Source: Dermatemys mawii (lineage: Eukaryota; Chordata; Testudines; Dermatemydidae). From it: a stretch of DNA of 64,000 bases. Below the pieces are notes generated by a model. That model was not told where the DNA came from. It saw only the letters and a list, made by a program, of their open reading frames with translations, and did not search any database. Of the stretch, positions 54,377 to 64,000 are shown piece by piece. Within the stretch, counting starts at the first letter, position 1. Every line of letters starts with the position of its first letter. A program made the translations under genes and the position numbers. The stretch spans positions 159,028 through 223,027 of the forward strand of contig ML677460.1 of NCBI GenBank assembly GCA_007922305.1, read 5' to 3'.

Positions 54377-54739
54377 CTCTACAGCCTGCAAGTCCACTCA
54401 GTCCTGTTTCTTATTCAACCAGTTGCTAAGACAAACAAGTTTGTTCATAGTTATGGGAGATAATACTGCCTGCTTCTTATTTACAATGTCACCTGAAACT
54501 GAGAACAGGTGTTTACATGGCACTGTTCTAGCCGGCTTCCACTACAGCCACTGCCTATTTTCCTCTAATGCAAACTGTTGTAAAACAGTTTGCTTAGAAT
54601 ATTAACTATTAATGGCTGACTGGGCCCGTGCCCAGAGGTCCTGGATAAGCCACCAGAAAAATCTGCCGCCACTTGCATAAACCTGAAGCCTTGGCTGCCG
54701 GGTGGATAATACAGGGGATGTCCCCGTACTCTGATCTCA

Positions 54740-55110
54740 GTCTGCGGCAGTTGTGCTGCCAGGGGAAATTCCCCTCCCCGGTGGCCCCCGACTCTGTACC
54801 CGGCAGCAGCCACAGGATGGGGAAAGTCCGTCCCCAGCAGTCCCTGACCCCATCCCTGGCAGAAGCTGAAGGATAAGGGAAGCTCCCCACAGTAGCTCTT
54901 TCTCTAGTAGCAGCCATGGGATGGGGGAACCCCCCACCAGAGCCCCCGACCCACTCCGGCAGAAGCTGCGGGGTAACAGAGCAAGCCCCCACTCTGGACC
55001 CATTCTCCAGAAGCAGGGCCAGATGGGCAAGGGAGGAGAAGCCCCAGCACCATGACCCTGGCCCTGGTCCCCTGTAGAAGCCTGGGGATCACAGGGGAAG
55101 CCTCAGCACC
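54740..55110. repeat. Degenerate minisatellite, period about 60 bp
   Basis: Recurring phrases such as 'ggcagcagccacaggatggg', 'ggcagaagctgaaggataa', 'gtagcagccatgggatgggg' and 'ggcagaagctgcggggtaac' are spaced about 55-65 bp apart. Overlapping frames on the minus strand are artefacts. Confidence 0.65.
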
Positions 55111-55129
55111 CAGATCCCCACTGTGGCCT

Positions 55130-55930
55130 TGGGACTTGAGGAGCTCTTACTCTCTGATGAGGGACTGGGCTGTGGTGTGGGGACAGAGCTTCTCCGGATA
55201 TGGGGCTGTGGGATAGTGGCGGGGGGCAGAAAGGAGAAAAAGGGTTTGTGGGGTTGCTGTGGGCAGGTGATATGGGGGAACCCTGGTTGGAATGGGGTGG
55301 CTCGGGGAAGGGGCAGAAAGGGATGGGGCTGTAGGTTAGGCTGCAGGAGGATCACCCCTATTCCTAGCTTTTCTTTCTGGTTACATTACATTAAGAGTGG
55401 AAGGACCACATGCATATTGACTCCCCAAGTTATAGATCCTTTTCCATTCGGGGTACAAAATGAGCTTTTAATGGTGAGCCCCTTCTGTAGGAATCCAGGC
55501 CCACATAGATGTAGGTGAGCTGTGGTTCTTAACTGAGTTGGGATAATAGAATGACCCATAGGTCCAAAGCATGTGATCAAAAAGAATGAGATCATGAGAA
55601 CGAAGACGTTATTGAGTTAATCTTCAGTGGGGTTGGAGGTAAATATTTCACTTACACAGCCATTAACTGCCTCATAAACCTTCCTGTCTAACCTGCACAT
55701 CCCCTGGCTCCATGCACAAGCACGTAGTGAACAGAGGTGAATTAAGGTTTCCTGGGGCCCTGGGCCAGAGCAAGTTGGTAATGCCAGCACAAAGCAATCA
55801 GCAAACTTTGCATCCTGTATTTCATTTTCTGACTGAGAGGAGGCCTCTTGATGAGGAGAATCTCCATGACTAGTGCACATTCACTTCCCATTTTAGTTTT
55901 ATTTTTGATTCAGTTCCTTTTGCCCTTTAG
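55130..55930. other. Non-coding stretch ending in one copy of a 67-bp direct repeat
   Basis: No gene identified. 55865-55930 (catgactagtgcacattcac...tttgccctttag) is repeated at 59969-60035. Confidence 0.5.
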
Positions 55931-55984
55931 AAAACTCTGTCACCAAAGGCTCTTAAGCAAACTAAGCTGTTATGGGATAGTCAG

Positions 55985-56398
55985 TTTTCACAATGGCGGG
56001 AGATAAATAGTGGGGCCCCCCAAGGACTAGGCCATATTAGGCCAGTGCAGTTCAAATCATGTTAAATCATGTCTGGAAGAAGAGGTAAAGAGTGAGGTGA
56101 CAAAGTTTGCATATGATACGAAATTACTCAAGATAGTTAAGTCCAAATTACTCAAGATACTTAAGTGAAAAGTTACAAAGGGATCTCACAAAGCTGTGTG
56201 ACTGGGCAACATAACGGCAGATGAAATTCAATGATGAAAAATGCAAGTAATATACATATGAAAACATAATCCCAACTATTCAAACAAAATGATGGAGTCA
56301 ATATTAGTCATTACCACTCAAGAAAGATCTTTGGGTCACTGTGCATAGTTCTCTGAAAACATTCACTCAGTGTGCAGCAGTGGGGATCAAAACAAACA
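55985..56398 (+). mobile_element. CR1 LINE RT fragment
   Basis: Contains gaggtgacaaagtttgcata, gatacgaaattactcaagat and atgaaattcaatgatgaaaa, the region around the FADD motif and just downstream, in decayed form. Confidence 0.7.
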
Positions 56399-56399
56399 A

Positions 56400-57120
56400 A
56401 ATGTCAGGAACCTGGTAGAGCTCCTGACCCTCTTGAATGGAGGAGCTGGCTCCTGAACTGGAGGAGCTAAGGGAGACAGAGAGGTACATAGCCGAGACTT
56501 CCCGGGACACAGTAGAACGGTCCCACCCCCAGACTGACAGCCTCTGTGCAGTTGAGGAGGATGGAGGTAGCAGGGAAGGAGAACATCCAACTGGAGCAGA
56601 GGGGAAAGATCTCATAGTTGGGACCCTCCTTCCAGATGATGTCATGGTATCCTCTCGCACTGAAGATACCTCTCTGGGGGAGGGAACTCCAGTTATTAGG
56701 AACAGACAGGTGTTAGTAATGGGCAATTTGATCATTAGAAACACAGATAGCTGGTTTGTGATGACCAGGAGAATCACATGGTGATTGGCCTGCCTGGTAT
56801 GAAGGTTGCAGATTTCTCAAAACATCTAGATAGACTTATGAGTAGTGCTGGGGAGGAGCCAGTGGTCGTGGTACATGTAGATACCAATGACACAGGGAAG
56901 GATAGGAGATAGGTCCTGGAGGCCAAATTTAGGTTGCTAGGTAAGAGAGTGAAGGCCAGGACATGCTAGTAGCTTTCTCTGAAACACTTTCAGTTCCATG
57001 TGCAGGGCCAGGTAGACAGGCAGAGCTGCAGGGTCTCAAAGCGTAGGTGAGACGACGGTGTATGGAGGAAGGGTTTAGATTTATTAGGAACTTGGGAAAC
57101 GTTTGGGAAAGGGGGAGCCT
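56400..57120 (+). mobile_element. CR1 ORF1 fragment and ORF1/ORF2 junction region
   Basis: VLVMGNLIIRNTDSW and PVVVVHVDTND-type sequence (about 56710-56895) resemble the GDS and GTND blocks of the CR1 ORF1 esterase. About 57040-57115 (ggtttagatttattaggaac) is the usual downstream CR1 text. Stops present. Confidence 0.7.
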
Positions 57121-57124
57121 ATCC

Positions 57125-58160
57125 AGGAATGTAGCAAGGAGACATGGTCTCCTGCCCTGCTAGAAGTGGGGAGACCCGCAATCACCCCCTGGTGGGCGGA
57201 GCTGGGTCATCCGCAGCCACCCTGCCAGAAGCAGAGGGGTGGGACAGGAAGCTGGACTATAAAAGGCCAGCTCCCTAGTTTAGTAGGGGGAGAGTTGCTG
57301 GAGGAGCAGGACGTCTCTTCCCTGCTGCCGGAGTCAGGAACAGAAGGAGACAGCTGCCTGACCGGGGGACCAGAGGAGCTACCTGAACTGCCCAAGACCA
57401 GCAACACTGATGAGCTGCCAGGGCTTCCGTTGCCCGTCTACCCAGGGAAGACCAAGGATGACTCGCAACCCAGGTACCCCAAGCCGGGGAGGGTAGGAAG
57501 GAGCCCAGGGAGCTGAATAGGGTTCGGCTGTAGAACTATACATAACTGGCCAGCATGTTGCAGGGGGATCCCCACTGACCTAGTGACATGCTACCCCACC
57601 ACTAATAGGGCCCTGGGCTGGGACGCAGTGGAGTGGGAGGGTCTGTGTCCTCCTACCCTGGCCACCCCATTTGTGAAGGTTGGCCACATCCCCACTGATA
57701 GGCCAGGAGGCCTGGATTGGTCTGGAGCCCGCTGGAGCTAGGGCGCCAGGCGCAGTTGCTGTTGCTTCTGCTCCCACCAGGCAGCTAATTCCCCTACCCT
57801 GAACTACTGGATGGCGTGCTATGGAGGAAGCCCCAGCTCTAGATTGTTAGCTCCCCCACCCTGAGGGAAGGATGGGGGCAGAAAGACTTCTCACAGCCTG
57901 GACTGACTGTCAGACAGACCCGCTGATTGCTGATTACCTTGACTGAGGGACTGGGGCTGAAAGACTAATTAAGGCCTGGACTGATTGCTGGCCAGACCTG
58001 CTAATTGCCCTGCCCTGACTGAGGGATTGGGTGGAGGTACTGGTGCTTGGATTGATCACTAGCAGGGTCTCCTGCCCTGCAAAAAGGGGAGAGACCTGCT
58101 CCTCTCCTACATGTGGGGGAGAATGCGGGCAGCGACCACGCCCTGAGACAGAGAAGGGAC
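57125..58160 (+). mobile_element. 5' LTR/leader of a Gmr1-like Gypsy element
   Basis: The region has a TATA box (TATAAAA, 57258-57264), then tandem-like blocks with 'gctgactgagggactgg' phrases (57900-58040) before gag. A 137-codon frame (57103-57516) is not recognised as a protein and is read as LTR sequence. LTR limits are not determined. Confidence 0.55.
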
Positions 58161-59966
58161 TATGAGTGTGTCTAACCCAGGAGAGATCGAACGGCAGGAT
58201 GAAGCTCAAGCAACTAATGAAATGGTGGGCTGAAACCCAGCAGCTGCAGCTACTTTGGGAGTTGGGGGCCCAGCAGCAGGATCAACAGAGGCAATGCTTC
58301 TAACAACTCGCCGCCCTGCTGCCCCAGAACCCCAGTCCTGGAGGGGCAAGCCCCAGTGACCCCCACCCTGCCCATCCAGCTCACAGAGATGGGTCCTGAA
58401 GATGAGCTGGGGCACTTTTGATTACTTTTGAGAGGGTTGCCTCGGCTCCCATGTGAGCCCCATGCTCCTAGCCCCATATTTGATGGGGGCCGCCTAGGCC
58501 GCCTACTGGAGCATTCCTAATGATGAGACCCAACACTACAGGGCCATTAAGTCTGCTATTTTGGATGCTCTGAACATAACACCCGAAACCTTCTGGTGTA
58601 GGTTTTGTGGGAAGACCTATCTGCTGGGGGCGCGACCTTGTGTTGTGGCCCAGGAGCTTAAGGATCCAACCGGAATGATACACGGCCACAGAACTAGCTG
58701 AACGGGTGGTAGTGGAAAAATTTTTCCACGTCCTCCTGCCCTGGCCTACAACCCTGAAGGCAGCAGTTGGATTCATGGAAGACTTCTTAGTGGCTGAGAC
58801 CCTGGTGACACCCAGACCTCCAGGCCCAGTGCAGATGCCCTAACCAAATTGGGAGAAGCACTCTGTACTTCTGGCAACACCCCACCCACCTTCAGGCCAT
58901 GAAAACAGCTGATACGATGCCCCCGCCCCGTTCAACCCTGAAGCCCCCCAGCCCTCTTATGAGCTGTGACAGCAAACGAAGGACTCCTCTGAGAGGGATC
59001 CCAGATCATTCTCTGAATTCGGAGGCTCGACTGGATCCCACCATGATCGGCCCCTGCTTCAGGTGTGACCAGTTAGGGCACCTCCAGAGGCAGTGCCCTG
59101 CCGTTAATTGTTCCTTCGGCAAGGTCTGTGCTGGAGAAGCTCAGGCCTGCCAATATTCCAGGCCCAAAGTGACCGTCCCGGCCAGTCTCGGGGGAGGAGG
59201 GGGAAGACAGAGAAGGCCCTTGTGGATTCGGGGTGCAGCCTAATAATGGTGTGGGGAAGCCTTGTCCCAGCTGATCACTTGACCTGCAGGCCCTGTCCAA
59301 CTCCACTGTGCACACGGAGATGTGAAGGGGTACCCCAGTGCTCTGCTTTTCCTCACAATTGAGGGAGTCACCTGGAGAATGACAGTGGGAGTCGCTCCGA
59401 ACCTCCCCTATATCATCATCCTCGGAAGAGACTGGCTGGAGTTCAGCCATGTCTTGCATGCAGCAACCCTCCAGACTGGACCAGAGAGGCTGGGGTTGGA
59501 AGGAGACCTCCTTGAGGGTCACGAGGAAGGACAAAACCCCAGACACTCTCTAGACCCCGCAATGGAGGTCTGACAACCCTCCAGATGAACCCCAGGTGCT
59601 GCCTGAAGACCAGGGATCCCTCTGGGGCATAGAGAGGGACTTCTGTCACGGTCAGAGAGAGGACCTCACCTGAAGCCAGGCCTATGACAAGGAGGCCTGT
59701 GTCGACGGCGTCGCTACAGACCCCCGGTGTGCGACTCAGTGGCCCTGTTTTGAACTCAAGGGTGATCACCTCTACTGGGTTTACCAGGACCCTCATACCA
59801 ACGAACCCCGCTCCCAGCTGGTGGTACCACATGGTCACCAGCAGACCGTGTTGAGGATGGTCCATAATATCTCCACTGCGGGCCATCTGAGCCAAGACAA
59901 AACCCTGGCTCCAGTATTAGCCAGGTTCTACCGGCCAGGAGTACACCAGGATAGCAAGAGCTCCTG
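58161..59966 (+). mobile_element. Gmr1-like Gypsy gag-protease-integrase (N-terminal) fragment
   Basis: Plus-strand order: Gln-rich N-terminal gag coiled region (LMKWWAETQQLQLLWELGAQ, about 58210-58280); capsid with a SCAN-like segment (AILDALNITPETFW, GARPCVVAQELKDPT, about 58550-58680); CCHC zinc knuckle CFRCDQLGHLQRQC (59055-59096); aspartic protease with ALVDSGCSLIMV (about 59215-59250) and IIILGRDW (about 59413-59436); then, without any RT between, the integrase zinc-binding region (LVVPHGHQQTVLRMVHNI, AGHLSQDKTL, ARFYRPGVHQD, about 59815-59955). Protease followed directly by integrase is the Gmr1-like order. Many stops and frame changes; 3'-truncated in integrase. The SCAN-like capsid fits the idea that vertebrate SCAN domains came from such a gag. 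Confidence 0.85.
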
Positions 59967-59968
59967 AC

Positions 59969-61474
59969 CATGACGAGTGCACATTCACTTCCCCTTTTCA
60001 GTCTGATTTTTGATCAAGTTCCCTTTGCCTTTTAGGGGCAGTGTCTCATACCAGAGTTTCCTGGGCTTCCTCGTCTTTTTTCCTCATTTCGTGCATGTGA
60101 ATAAATCTTTTTTTCATGGCAACTGGCAGCCGCCAAGCAGGTAGCTTTCTGTAGAAAATGCAGCACTTTCAGTCACGCAGGGAGGGACCTAAAAGACTAA
60201 AAGAGCAGCCTGCGGGTCTCAGAAGTTCAGTCTCCCATTTCTCTCCACATGTGTCTCGTAACATGGGCATAAACATGGGCTTTTTCCAAGGCTCAGTTGC
60301 AATGAAAACCAGACACCCAAACCTACCATACCTAAAGTTATGCTAATGGGTGTTAAGAACAGAGAAAGAGAATTGCACGCTCAAAGAGATCGATTTTTGA
60401 AGTTTTATATTGTGATTTAGATGTAAAATGTGCATGAATTTACGTTTGTAGTTCTAATACATTCACTTTTGCCTTTTAGCTATAAAAATCAGATGGACTC
60501 TGGTCTCCTGCTGCTAACACTAAAGGAAGTCTCTAAGAAAGAAAGAAATACACACATACTAATTAACGCTGGGCAGCTGGATTAGGTTTCAGCACCTGCC
60601 AACTGGCATCCTGCAAGATGGCACGTTCTGAAGATAAGGGCTGGGAGGACAGAAACATTGGACAGCAAATGACTTAGGAATGAAAGTTAGATTGTTCCAT
60701 TTTACAGGATATCCAGAAATTTTGAACAAAATGGATCAAAACCCAAAGAATTCAACATTACCCACAAAACAAAATTCTGGGGGGGAAATCATTTTGGGTC
60801 AAACAAAACGCTTCATTTTGATAAAATCAAAACATTTTGCTCCAATTTAGTCTTTTAAAAATAATATGAAATACAATTAATTGCTAAATGAAAAATTGAA
60901 ATGTTCTCTTCCAAAAATATCAAATGGGACAGTTGCTACAATATCAATTATGCATGTCTACAGTGTTTTTAACCATATAAAAGAATGGGAAAAAATGCAC
61001 CAAGACAAATCAACTGTATCATGTTTCATTATAACAGCCAAAGCAGAATCCCTGTCATCAGCAATGTTCACAGCTTAGAAAGGGTAACTGAAGAACTTCT
61101 TCTACCTCTGAGGGCACCTGCTATAACTGATAGACATGTGCCATACAGGAAATCTTAAGAACCTGTTTCCACTACAGGTCTTTGTGATCCATGCGTGACA
61201 CTCTAACACTGCCACAAGAGGATCAGAAGAAATTCCTCTTTTCTGATATAGCTGATCCCAATAGCCAAAAGGACCTGTAGTTCTGTGATTGTGTGTGTGG
61301 TTGCAGATGACCCCCACACTGCTCTGGGGGCGTGAGTTATCAGAAGTTCTTGTTTGTTATTTCCTGCAGCTGAATCTCTGTATTTCCCTTCCACTTCTTT
61401 GTGGTCACATCTCACACACAGATAAGCCTTGGCAGGTGAGGTGCAGTGTCGGAGGAAGACAGATCCGGGTGACA
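59969..61474. other. Non-coding stretch; likely 5' flank of the SRCR gene
   Basis: 59969-60035 is the second copy of the 67-bp direct repeat. From about 61340 the sequence has ETS-like gttatttcctgc and ggaggaag and a RUNX-like tgtggt, as in myeloid promoters, but no TATA box. These motifs are short and could be chance. Confidence 0.4.
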
Positions 61475-61535
61475 ATGAAGGGACTTCCCTGTATTCAGTT
61501 TCTTTGGCTTCTCCTTTCTTTTCACTCCACCATAG
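61475..61535 (+). CDS. Exon 1 of an SRCR-family gene: signal peptide
   Basis: ATG at 61475 has A at -3. It opens a 20-residue hydrophobic leader starting MKGLPCIQFLWLLLSF, with a small-residue end suitable for signal peptidase. The exon stops one base into a glycine codon at a strong donor (ATAG|GTAAGT), phase 1. The next exon (63238) continues in phase 1, joining leader to the SRCR domain as in CD163- and WC1-like scavenger receptors, so the protein enters the secretory pathway. In-frame upstream codons reach further 5' but lack a leader-like start, so I chose this ATG. The intron is 1702 bp. Confidence 0.8.
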
Positions 61536-63237
61536 GTAAGTACCTGCTTTTTATCTCAGTTCTATGTGTGAACTACTGACCCTAAACGATTGTAATTTGG
61601 GGTCCAATAGGTTTTAGTAATTTTTTTTTTTTGCTTTCAGTCACCAGTGATGTAAAAAGTAAAACTGTCATCTCATAGAAAGAAAATGTAACTAAAGTTG
61701 TGTGTCTCCTGTAAATGAGTACCAGGGGGAACATTTATATGCCTCAATAATTAGGGACTGTTCTCACTCACAGATTAGGCAGACTGTACAAAATATCTTG
61801 CTCCTGGAACACTGTGAGCTGTTTATTAGCAGACCCAATGACTCCAGAACTAATTACCACTCAAGTGAAAGCAGCAGGGACAGATTCTCTCCTCAGTACA
61901 AGACAGAAGAATGAGGGACTTAGACCACTTGGGGAATGGCCATGAAGGTCCCCTTCCAGCCCCTAATGCTCCCCGCACCAAAGTGGCAGAGTTGGTGTAG
62001 GAACCAGGCACTCTGGCTTTACTCCAGATGAGAGCTCCTCCTCTCTGGGAGAATTCTGAGCATGGCAGTTAGTGCCAGACTCTGGCCACTCTGCACTCCC
62101 CGAGCAACTGAACAGGAGCAGACTGGGGGAAGAGAGTCTGGCCTTAAAGGAGGGAGGCCTTGGGCTAGTTTTTCTCACTCCAATCCTCTCCCCAACTGCC
62201 AAATTCTTCCTGTATGGCCCTCTCTGACCCACACTAAATCATCCTGTAGGAAACTTCCCAACCTCCTAGCTGGAGTCAAATGTCAGTCTTTCCACTATGA
62301 AAATCTAGTCACCCTGCTCTCTGGGCAAGGACTAGGGTGGGAAAGGGGTAGCAGGGGCGTGACGGAGGTCCACTGACTGAGTGCGGGAGGGATGGATGGG
62401 GGGGAAGAGAGGCTATGCACAGCACTGATTTGGGGAGGGCGGGGAGGGAAATGGGCAGGCTGGGGAGTAGGGGTACCATTTGCAAGTGGAGCAGTTGCCC
62501 CCCCCAAAATGTTTCATCTGCGTCCCATAATGTCTTCCAGCACCACCCCTTTGCAGGATAGATTATTCCATATAAAGGTCTGTAAACTGGCATAACTCCC
62601 GCACCCCTTATTTTTTCCTGAAATGTCCCCTTGCTGGGGAGTTCTGTGAGAAGCAAGTGATTCAACAGCTGGCGAGCGTGGCTGATGCAGTGGGTAACCA
62701 GAGGTGCACAGGTAAAGGGGAGGTTTGCTGGTTCCCAATGAGAATGTTTTCAGTGTTTTGGAGGAAAAGGAAGGTACTTGGTGTCTGGAGGAATTGGATC
62801 TAGTGTAGGGTCTCTTGAGGGCTGCCAGAAACATTGCTGTGTATCCTTCGGCTGTGACTATGCTCAATATGCAACAGGCTAGCTGGATGGTACAGGAGAT
62901 GAGGAGTGGGATTCGGAAAGGCAACACTTTCCACCAGGGGTTGGCACCACTATGTTGTGTGAGAGAGACACTTGACAAAATGACTGTACTTAGTAACAGA
63001 CATTGTGGGGGAGGTTGTATTTCAGTCATTCGACTCTTTTGAAAATTACCATGGACCTCAGTTTTTACCGCGGACACTCGTGTCTGTGTATGGACACCTG
63101 CCCTCCATCGTCTGACTATAGAGAGGGACATGACGCCCACTCAGGGATTTGATTAATGATCTTGACAGAGCCGGGTGGGATAAGTGACGACAATAAGGAT
63201 GCTCTCTCTCGTCACCCTGCTCTGTGTCTGTCTGAAG

Positions 63238-63549
63238 GTGCTGATATATTGAGGCTGGTGGACGGAGGCAGCCCCTGTGCTGGGCGAGTGGAGGTTAAAC
63301 ACCAGGACCAGTGGGGGACGGTGTGTGATGATGATGAAACCCAGCGGCAGTATCATTCAGTCATTTGTAAACAGCTGGGATGTGGATCGGCTGTCGCCAC
63401 CTCTGAAGCTCTAATTTTTGGAGAACAGTCTGGACTGGCCTGGCTCACAGAAGTGGTTTGTCGTGGTAACGAGTCAGCTCTCTGGGACTGCAAACATGGA
63501 GGATGGGAATTGAAATCTTGCCCTTATCCTGCTGGAGTGCTCTGTTCCG
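63238..63549 (+). CDS. Exon 2 of an SRCR-family gene: group B SRCR domain
   Basis: Acceptor tgtctgaag| and donor TCCG|GTAAGA bound a 312-bp phase 1-1 exon that encodes one complete scavenger receptor cysteine-rich domain. It opens ADILRLVDGGSPCAGRVEV and continues QWGTVCDDDE, SVICKQLGCGSAV, LTEVVCRGNESALWDCKHGG and PAGVLCS. Eight cysteines identify group B, the type found in CD163, WC1, CD5/CD6 and DMBT1. Such domains bind proteins or microbial ligands at the cell surface or in secretions. No stop or frameshift is present. The gene runs on past the window, so the number of domains, and whether there is a membrane anchor, is unknown. CD163/WC1-like is my best guess, not an ortholog call. Confidence 0.9.
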
Positions 63550-63594
63550 GTAAGAAATCAGCCATCTGATTCCCTCAAGGCAAAATGATGTGTA

Positions 63595-64000
63595 TCCACG
63601 GGGGGGGGGCCCCCGCCACGGGGAACATAGCCAAGGGAAGGCATTACCTTCCCAAAACACCAGGGGTGGCCCCACCCATGCTCCAGCCGGCCGGGAAGGT
63701 TGGGGCTGCAGCACAGATGGCAGATTGCTCCAGGGGCCAGAGCCACGTGGCTGCCTGACCGCTGGAGCCGCGGCCTGGCTGCCCGGCGGCTCTGGGGGCT
63801 GCAGCGAATTTGGGGCTGTGCGGCTGCAGATCTGCTGGGACTGCCTGGCACTCTGGGGGTCGGGGGGGAGAGCTGGGGCCACATGGCTGTTTGGTGCTGC
63901 TGGGGGAGGGGGAGGTGCTAGCCTTGGGCAGGGGGCACAGGACAGGGGCCAATGGCCACAATGGGGCTGGGCTCTGCTGGGTGTGGATGGGGCGTGGCCT
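63595..64000. repeat. GC-rich transposon-like sequence in the SRCR intron
   Basis: After a run of nine G the sequence 'acatagccaagggaaggca' and 'cccaaaacaccaggggtggc' looks like the start of a reptile DNA-transposon family, continuing into GC-rich text. Minus-strand frames over 100 codons are compositional. The element runs off the window. Confidence 0.4.

Noticed and set aside
57103..57516. 137-codon frame before the Gypsy gag
   Set aside because: It spans a TATA box and LTR-like text and has no recognisable domain; read as LTR/leader.

Overview
This is vertebrate nuclear DNA and very probably from a turtle or close reptile relative. It carries many CR1 LINE copies whose 3' ends have the CATAGAAT octamer, a tRNA-derived SINE with a CR1-like tail (the arrangement known from tortoise SINEs), numerous hAT-type MITEs with 8-bp target duplications, MIR/CORE-SINE fragments, and Gmr1-like Gypsy elements. 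Splice-site-bounded exons, a CpG island and a 100-base assembly gap (10479-10578) confirm a draft eukaryotic assembly. Host coding sequence is sparse; most of the window is layered mobile DNA.

Layout. 0.8-9.2 kb: nested CR1/SINE/hAT insertions, one LTR-like block and a Harbinger-like MITE. 10.1-10.9 kb: CpG island split by the gap. 11.2-18.9 kb: a graveyard of tRNA-like genes (Arg-, iMet-, Asn-, Glu- and Lys-like), in which iMet- and Asn-like copies recur as divergent pairs, with a 559-bp solo LTR between them. 19.5-22.24 kb, minus strand: 3' part of a Gypsy element whose integrase lies upstream of reverse transcriptase. 24.0-27.7 kb: CR1 ORF1 piece (+) joined to a long CR1 ORF2 piece (-). 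28.4-33.3 kb: MITEs, a proline-rich repeat ORF with its own TATA/GC-box region between direct repeats, and an A/G-rich tandem array.

34.4-49.5 kb holds the wreck of a TRIM/butyrophilin-type locus on the minus strand: two tandemly duplicated, disabled B30.2 (PRY-SPRY) exons at 34.5-35.1 and 36.5-37.1 kb, and a RING exon at about 49.1-49.5 kb with a stop codon at a zinc-ligand cysteine. Repeats, including a solo LTR with a perfect 5-bp target duplication, fill the space between and beyond.

49.9-57.1 kb is CR1 and other LINE debris. 57.1-59.97 kb, plus strand, is the 5' half of a second Gypsy element: promoter/leader, gag with a SCAN-like capsid segment, CCHC knuckle, protease, then directly the integrase zinc-binding region. 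Together the two Gypsy fragments show the order gag-protease-integrase-RT-RNase H, the Ty1/copia-like order that defines Gmr1-like Gypsy elements, and the gag matches the proposed retroelement source of vertebrate SCAN domains. This is the strongest biological story in the window.

61.47 kb to the end, plus strand, is the start of an apparently intact host gene: a signal-peptide exon and one group B scavenger-receptor cysteine-rich (SRCR) exon, both with good phase-1 splice sites; the gene continues beyond the window.
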